64,000 nt of DNA from Petunia secreta (taxonomy: Eukaryota > Streptophyta > Magnoliopsida > Solanales > Solanaceae). Numbering within the stretch: the stretch's first letter is position 1; each line of letters begins with the position of its first letter. Below the pieces are notes generated by a model, which was given only the letters and a program-made list of their open reading frames with translations, was not told the DNA's origin and searched no databases. The stretch lies in the NCBI GenBank assembly GCA_029990175.1, contig JARKIP010000053.1:19052001-19116000 (forward strand). Direction: 5' to 3'. The translations under genes were made by a program, and so were the position numbers. Shown here piece by piece: positions 58,812 to 64,000 of this stretch.

Positions 58812-60609
58812 CTAAGGAAGCTTGCTTCTAACTCTAGAACTACACTCCTCAGTGAGTGCAACTGTCTCAAACTCAGTCAGTCTTCTCTTGTTAGCAACAA
58901 TATCCTTGATGTATTTAGCATATTTGGGAACATCCCGCAAAAGCTCCACCAAAGGAATATTTACCTGAATCTGACTCAAGATCTCCAAGAATGTCTTGCA
59001 TGTTGCATCAACTTTCTGCTTCTGAAGTCTCTGAGGGAAAGGTGGTGGTGGTCTCACAATAGCAGACTCGGGCTGCTTTTCTAACACTTTCTCAGCTTCT
59101 TTCTCCACTTCCCTATCAGCATTGGGCTCTAACTCACCAACAGGCTTCTTTGGCTGTGGGGGAACTTCTTCTAGAGCTCTTCCATTCCTCAAAGTAACTG
59201 CTTGCACAAATTCTTTAGGATTTTTCTCTGTATCACTTGGCAAAGCACCCCGAGGTCTATTATTTTGTGCTCCAGCTAGCTGCCCCATTTGTCTCTCAAG
59301 ATCTTTCTGAGCATTGCTCAAATCTTTAATTGTTTGTGCCTGCGCTACTGAATCATCCATGAGCTTTTGCTGCCCTGCAAGAATTTTTCTAAGCATATCC
59401 TCAACTGAATTAGACTGCTGTGGCTGAGTCTGCGACTGTGACCCCTGTTGGGGTGCATTTTGAAGATTATTTTGGGGTCTCTCATTGCCTTGAAGCTGCT
59501 CACGATTATCCCTCCAAGAAAAATTTGGGTGATTACGCCAACCCGTGTTATAGCTATTACCATATTGATTTCGATTCTGACCCTGTGACCTGTTCTGATT
59601 ACCCACATAATACACTGACTCTGGATTAGATGGACAGACGTCAGTAGCATGATCCTCTCCACAAACCTCACAAAAGACTTGAAGTTGTTGCACTGGAGCT
59701 GGTGGTGGTTTAGCCCGCAGCAGAGTTAGCTTGCTGATTTGATTAGAAATAGCATCCATTTTCGCCCTTAGCTCTGAAACTGCATCCAATTGAAGTATCC
59801 CAGCAGATTTCTGCACAGTAGCTCTACCAACACCTTGCCAATCAGGATTGCTCTGCGAAAACTTGTCAAGTAAATCATAAATCTGATCAAAATTTAAGGC
59901 CAATACTTGGCCTCCAGCAACAGCATCTACCACGATCTTAGTGTGTTGGTTCAACCCCTCAACAAAAGTGTGTGCAATAACCTCATTGGATTGGTTGTGG
60001 TGTGGACAATCTCTCAATAGAGCTTTAAATCGCTCCCAGGCTGAATACAAAGATTCTCCTTCTATCTGTCTGAAGGACATAATTTCACTCCTTAGCCGGG
60101 CTGTCTTGACAGACAGGTAAAATTTAGCCAGGAATTTCTTAGCCAAATCCTCCCAAGTAGTGATAAACCCAGGCTTTTGCCTTTAACCACTTCCTTGCTA
60201 CCCCAATCAGTGAAAACGGGAACAAAGTCAAACGAACATAATCAGTAGGAACTCCCGCTGGTGTATAAGTATCACTGATCTCCAGGAAATTCTGAATGTG
60301 TTGCTGCGGATCCTCATGAAGTAATCCAGCATATTGCCCAGTCAAATGCAGCAACTGAATCATGCCGGGCTTAATCTCAAAGTGCCCCGCAATAGCGGGC
60401 TTCACAATAGTTGACGCTACTCCCCCCAGGCTGGGAAAAGCAACATCTCGCACTGCTACTGCTCGTTCTTCTGCCATTTCAATGGGTAAAGAAGCAAGTA
60501 CGATTGCTAGTGCTTTTCGGTCTCTCGCTTCTCTTCTTACCCTTCTCAAGGTTCTTTCAAGCTCGGGATCAAAAGGTGCGAGTGGTTCGTCCTTGCTATT
60601 CCTTTGCAT
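58812..60609 (-). pseudogene. gag, Athila element A
   Basis: ATG at 60607-60609 starts the N-terminus (FEIKPGMIQLLHLTGQYAGL, PQQHIQNFLEI). A shift and apparent loss of a few codons near 60140-60185 is followed by KKFLAKFYLSVKTARLR and RQIEGESLYSAWERFK. The zinc-knuckle-like CEVCGEDHATDVC (CX2CX3HX4C) is near 59655. A Gln/Asn-rich segment and a Pro/Glu-rich tail lead to the TAG at 58812. Typical Athila gag length, about 600 codons. Confidence 0.88.
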
Positions 60610-60708
60610 GCAAAACCTGTTGCCTGAAACAGCATAAGAAACTCAACAAAAAATTAAACCTGAATAGAAATTAAGTAATCGTTCAAAAAGAAATTAGTCA
60701 ATAATTAG

Positions 60709-60726
60709 TCCCCGGCAACGGCGCCA
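60709..60726 (-). promoter_or_regulatory. Primer-binding site of Athila element A
   Basis: Minus strand TGGCGCCGTTGCCGGGGA, a classical PBS of plant gypsy elements, six bases after the LTR end at 60733. Confidence 0.93.
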
Positions 60727-60732
60727 AAAACT

Positions 60733-62079
60733 TGTTTCTCCCAAACGCACACGCAAGTATACGTGGTCGACAAGTAATAAAGTGATAAATCGAGTATCGT
60801 TCCCACGAGGACTATTCAGGCTAACACTTAACAAACAATTTCTAAAAGCTATTCAGGGATCTTTTTCTTAAATGGTGAGAGTTTTAGTAACTAAAGAGCA
60901 GTAATTAAAACGCTGGAAGTGTAGTCAAACAATGGTGCAAACTTTGGTTGTTAACAATATTAAGACGACGGTCCAGGGTCAGAGTTACGAACAATCCAGT
61001 TGAGTTTTCCAATTGATTCCACTTCTTAAATTCCGGGTTACTAACTGACAGATTACATGTACCTGTGAAAACCTTTCGATTCTTCACAGTCTATGCAGGC
61101 TACTTCAATCCCTATATGTCTATGGGTTGAATCACGTGCACGCATTAACGAATTCTGTAATTAGTTAAACTAGGCGAGCAAGTATATATCTATCCTACTC
61201 ACAAATTGGTTCTCCGATGCCCGGGTTCACAAACTAGTCCTATTCTTTCTTATTACGTAATTAAATTTCCTCTTTTGAGTTCAATCTAAAAACCATAGAT
61301 AATGCATAATTATCGAGCTCTAATAATTAAGCAAGTGAAATCAATAAAGAATAAGCAACCCATTATGGAATTTAATTAATGGGAATCAATCTTCAAACAT
61401 CAACTTTCATGTAATACTCTAACCCTAGAACGTAAGATTTAGCCACACATATTCATAATCACAAGGCAATGAATTGATGAAATAATGATGTAAATGATGT
61501 AATAGATGAAAGATTAGGAATAAACCCTTGTTCAATGACGTATGGTGCTCTCAAATTGCTCCAAAGTATGAACTCCTATAAAAAACAAAGTAAATAGTAT
61601 TTATAGGGTTTACAAAGGCCTGGTAATAAGTTAGACCTAAGCCTAGACGAAATAGGAAGTCAAAATACGCTCTAGGGGCGCTATAACTGGCGCCCCGCGC
61701 CCATGATCGCGCCTGGACAAGCAGAGGACGTCGAACATCAGGCGCTTTGGCTCCGCGACGCATGGGAAAATGCGCCAGCAGTGGAGCGCTATGGGAGGCG
61801 CGACACGTGGCTAACCGCGCCAGGCCAAAAACTGCACCTCCTTGCTCCGTAACTCGCCTCGTGTCGTGCCCTCGTGTGCTCAATCCAATCCTCAATCAAT
61901 TTCCAATCATTCCTTGCTCGATCATGCTCTTAAATGCTCCATATGCGCTGCATAACAACCTATATACACACGACATAAAATCAGTGCAAAACCACATTCA
62001 TAAACTATAAAATGGGCGAATAAAAAGCTCAAACATGCGGAAATATTAAGGAAACATTGGCATAAAATGCCAAACATCA
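60733..62079 (-). repeat. 5' LTR of Athila element A
   Basis: On the coding strand starts TGATGTTTGGC and ends GGGAGAAACA, 1347 bp. TATA at 61598-61605. GC-rich GGCGCC/GCGCGCC phrases at 61675-61830 have counterparts in the B LTR. The outer end adjoins TCTAT and then B gag codons. Confidence 0.85.
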
Positions 62080-63195
62080 TCTATCACTACTTGGGAGGAT
62101 TTGGCTAAGAAGTTCTTGGCTAAATTTTATCCATCTGCCATGACAGCCCGGCTGAGGAGTAAAATTATGTCCTTCAGACAGATAGAAGGAGAGTCTTTGT
62201 ATTCAGCCTGGGAGCAATTTAAAGCTTTTTTGAGAGATTGTCCACTCCATAACCAATCCAATGAGGTTATTGCACATACTTTTGTTGAGGGGTTGAATGC
62301 GCATACTAAGATCGTGGTAGATGCTGCTGCTGGAGGCCAAGTGTTGGCTTTAAATTTTGACAAGATCTATGATTTACTAGATAAGTTTTCGCAGAGCAAT
62401 CCTGATTGGCAGGGAGATGGTAGAACTATTACGCATAAATCTGCTGGAGTACTTCAGTTAGATGTAGTTTCAGAGCTAAGGGCGAGTATGGATGCTATTT
62501 CCAATCAAATTAGCAAGCTAGCTCTGCCAAAGACTCAGCAACCAGTGGCTCCAGTGCAACAACTCCAGAGCTTTTGTGAGGTTTGTGGTCAAGATCATGC
62601 TATAGAGGTTTGCTCCTCTAATCTAGAGTCAGTTTATTACGTGGGTAATCAAAACAGGCTGCATGGTCAAAATCAGTTTGGTAATGCTTATTATCAAGAC
62701 AATACGAGAGCCCCGAATAATTACCACCCACTTCCAGCTCCACCACAGCAGGTTAGCAATTCAGTTGAAGATATGCTAAAGCAGATAATGGCAGGCCAGC
62801 AGAGAATGATAGCTGACACTGCAGCCCATGCACAGGCCATACAAGATCTTGCCAATTCTCAAAAGAACCTGGAGCACCAGTTGGGGCAGTTGGTGGGAGA
62901 AATAAGTACTGTTAAAAAAGAGCCTGAGCAATGTCTTGCAGTGACTTTAATTGAAGGTGGAGAGCTGATGGCCAAGTCTGAGGAGAGAGCTGAAATAGAA
63001 AAGATAGAAAAAGTGGAGAAGGTAAAGAAGAAAGAAGCGAAAAAGGAGGCACCTCTGCCGCCTCCACCATTCCCCCAGAGACTTATACCATCGAAGGATC
63101 TGGCCCAGTATCAAAAATTTGTGAGTATGTTGAAAGAACTTCAAGTTAATATTCCTTTGACTGATGTGTTTGAATTGATGCCATTCTTTGTGTAG
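62080..63195 (+). pseudogene. gag, Athila element B (5' end missing)
   Basis: Starts inside gag directly after the LTR of element A and gives LAKKFLAKFYPSAMTARLR and RQIEGESLYSAWEQFK, with the same order of blocks as A gag. The zinc-knuckle-like CEVCGQDHAIEVC is near 62580. The region between knuckle and tail is shorter than in A. It ends at TAG 63193-63195 (FFV stop), after which FLKEILVKKKKP continues in the same frame. The two gags are clearly one family but well diverged. Confidence 0.88.
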
Positions 63196-63838
63196 TTCTT
63201 AAAAGAGATTTTAGTCAAGAAGAAGAAGCCTCAAGAGATAGATACAGTTGAGTTAGTTGAGGAGTGTAGCACAATCCTGAGCAAGCTACCTCCAAAACTT
63301 CAAGATCCTGGGAGGTTTACTATTCCTTGCACCATTGGAGGGCATAATATCATTGGTGCGTTGTGTGATCTGTGTGCGAGCATAAATCTCATGCCTCTCT
63401 CTGTTTGCAAAAGGTTAGGGCTAGGAGCAATCAAGCCCTCGTCAGTTACTCTTAAGATGGCAGATGGATCACTTACTCACCCTGATGGTAAGTTGGAGGA
63501 TGTGTTGCTTAAAGTTGGTAAGTTTACATTCTCTGCTGATTTTGTAGTCCTAGATTATGAAGAGGACCGAGAAGCTCCAATCATTTTGGGGAGACCATTC
63601 TTAGTCACCTCGAAGGCAATTATTGACATGGAGCTGGGTGAGAGAAAAGGTTACTTTCAAGGTTTATAATGGGAAGGAGCACATAACTAAGGTTGAAGAG
63701 TGTTCTATGATTGAATGTGTCAAACAAGAACATGGAAGTAAACCAAATGTGAAGTTGAAGATGGGTTCTCTCAAAGAAAGGAAGAAAGAAAAGGTTCATC
63801 GTAAGAAGAGAAGTTGTAAATGCTGGAAGTGAGCTAAA
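63196..63838 (+). pseudogene. Protease, Athila element B, with pol deleted after it
   Basis: IGALCDLCASINLMP holds the active site, with Cys where the DLGAS motif has Gly. The second hallmark is IILGRPFL. A shift near 63645 moves the frame to VYNGKEHITKVEECSMIEC and a Lys-rich tail ending at 63832. RT, RNase H and integrase are absent: the hairpins and 3' UTR follow within 12 nt. B is therefore a gag-PR-only derivative. Confidence 0.85.
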
Positions 63839-63843
63839 AGTGT

Positions 63844-63891
63844 CGTCGTGCCACGACGTTAACTAAGGCGCTTCTCGGGAGGCAACCCGAG
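63844..63891 (+). promoter_or_regulatory. Paired hairpins after Athila coding region (element B)
   Basis: CGTCGT-GCC-ACGACG (63844-63858) and CTCGGG-AGGCAA-CCCGAG (63874-63891), with 15 nt between them as in element A. Stems are identical to A, and loop bases differ. Confidence 0.75.
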
Positions 63892-64000
63892 TTTGTACTT
63901 GTATTATTTTATTTATAGTGTCACGTAGTTTTTGTTTTTCCTTGGATTGCAGGTTCATGTAATGTCGAGGCTAAGTGTGGGGTGTCCTCACCCTTGCCTA
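63892..64000 (+). other. 3' UTR start of Athila element B, runs off the window
   Basis: Aligns with the A sequence after its hairpins. A pyrimidine-rich stretch ends in GCAG at 63952, an acceptor-like site. AAGTGTGGGGTG near 63976 resembles a PPT core. Confidence 0.5.

Larger units (their letters stand above)
54309..62079 (-). mobile_element. Athila-type Ty3/gypsy element A, 3' LTR missing
   Basis: Minus-strand order: LTR (62079-60733), PBS, gag, PR, RT, RNase H, IN, hairpins, untranslated region, abrupt end at 54308. IN and PR motifs are of the Athila lineage. The 3' LTR is absent. At the truncated end it joins the inverted LTR of element B. On the other side the B gag resumes directly after the LTR, so A inserted into B in opposite orientation. 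Several stops and frameshifts are present. Confidence 0.85.

Overview
This is nuclear DNA of a flowering plant, most likely a member of the Solanaceae. The evidence is a SINE 3' segment of the type I know from Solanaceae, Ty3/gypsy elements of the Tat/Ogre and Athila lineages, AT-rich introns with plant splice sites, and no bacterial-type gene organisation. Almost the whole window is nested transposable elements. I see one intact host gene, an ELMO-domain gene in ten coding exons (44192-49509, +).

Layout. 1-1576: 3' end and 3' LTR of a Copia-type element. 1581-23199: a 21.6 kb Ogre-like Tat element on the minus strand with 4.15 and 4.24 kb LTRs, a 5-bp near-identical target duplication, PBS, PPT, two tandem diverged ORF1 genes, gag, protease with G-patch, an intron before RT, RT with dual RNase H, and integrase. 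Its pol is broken. It landed at the junction between the Copia LTR and an older Tat-type antisense ORF (23205-23876, -), which lies beside its own element's PPT and LTR (24236 to about 24900, +).

25311-37515: a Mutator-like element (MULE) with about 105-bp terminal inverted repeats, a GRF zinc-finger gene (+) and a mudrA transposase pseudogene (-). A nonautonomous LTR retroelement (about 27753-33664, +) and a 771-bp hAT-type MITE (33932-34702) sit inside the mudrA gene. 38285-42885: a complete 4.6 kb hAT element with an 8-bp target duplication, a frameshifted transposase and a second, partial BED-finger gene. 42894-50260: the ELMO gene, with the SINE in its 5' UTR intron. 50262-52934: three MITE-like elements.

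53457 to the window end: two Athila-type elements of one family in opposite orientation. Element A (minus, 54309-62079) keeps gag, PR, RT, RNase H, IN, PBS and 5' LTR. It sits in the gag of element B (plus, 53457-54308 and 62080-64000). B keeps part of its 5' LTR, gag and PR but lacks RT, RNase H and IN. Both carry the same pair of hairpins directly after the last stop codon.

The retroelement proteins would form gag particles, process the polyprotein, reverse-transcribe and integrate. Every element here carries breaks, so any movement would depend on helper copies elsewhere. Least expected items: the duplicated ORF1 in the Ogre element, the conserved Athila hairpin pair, the second BED cassette in the hAT element, and the deletion that removed both a retroelement LTR and the SWIM-coding part of mudrA.
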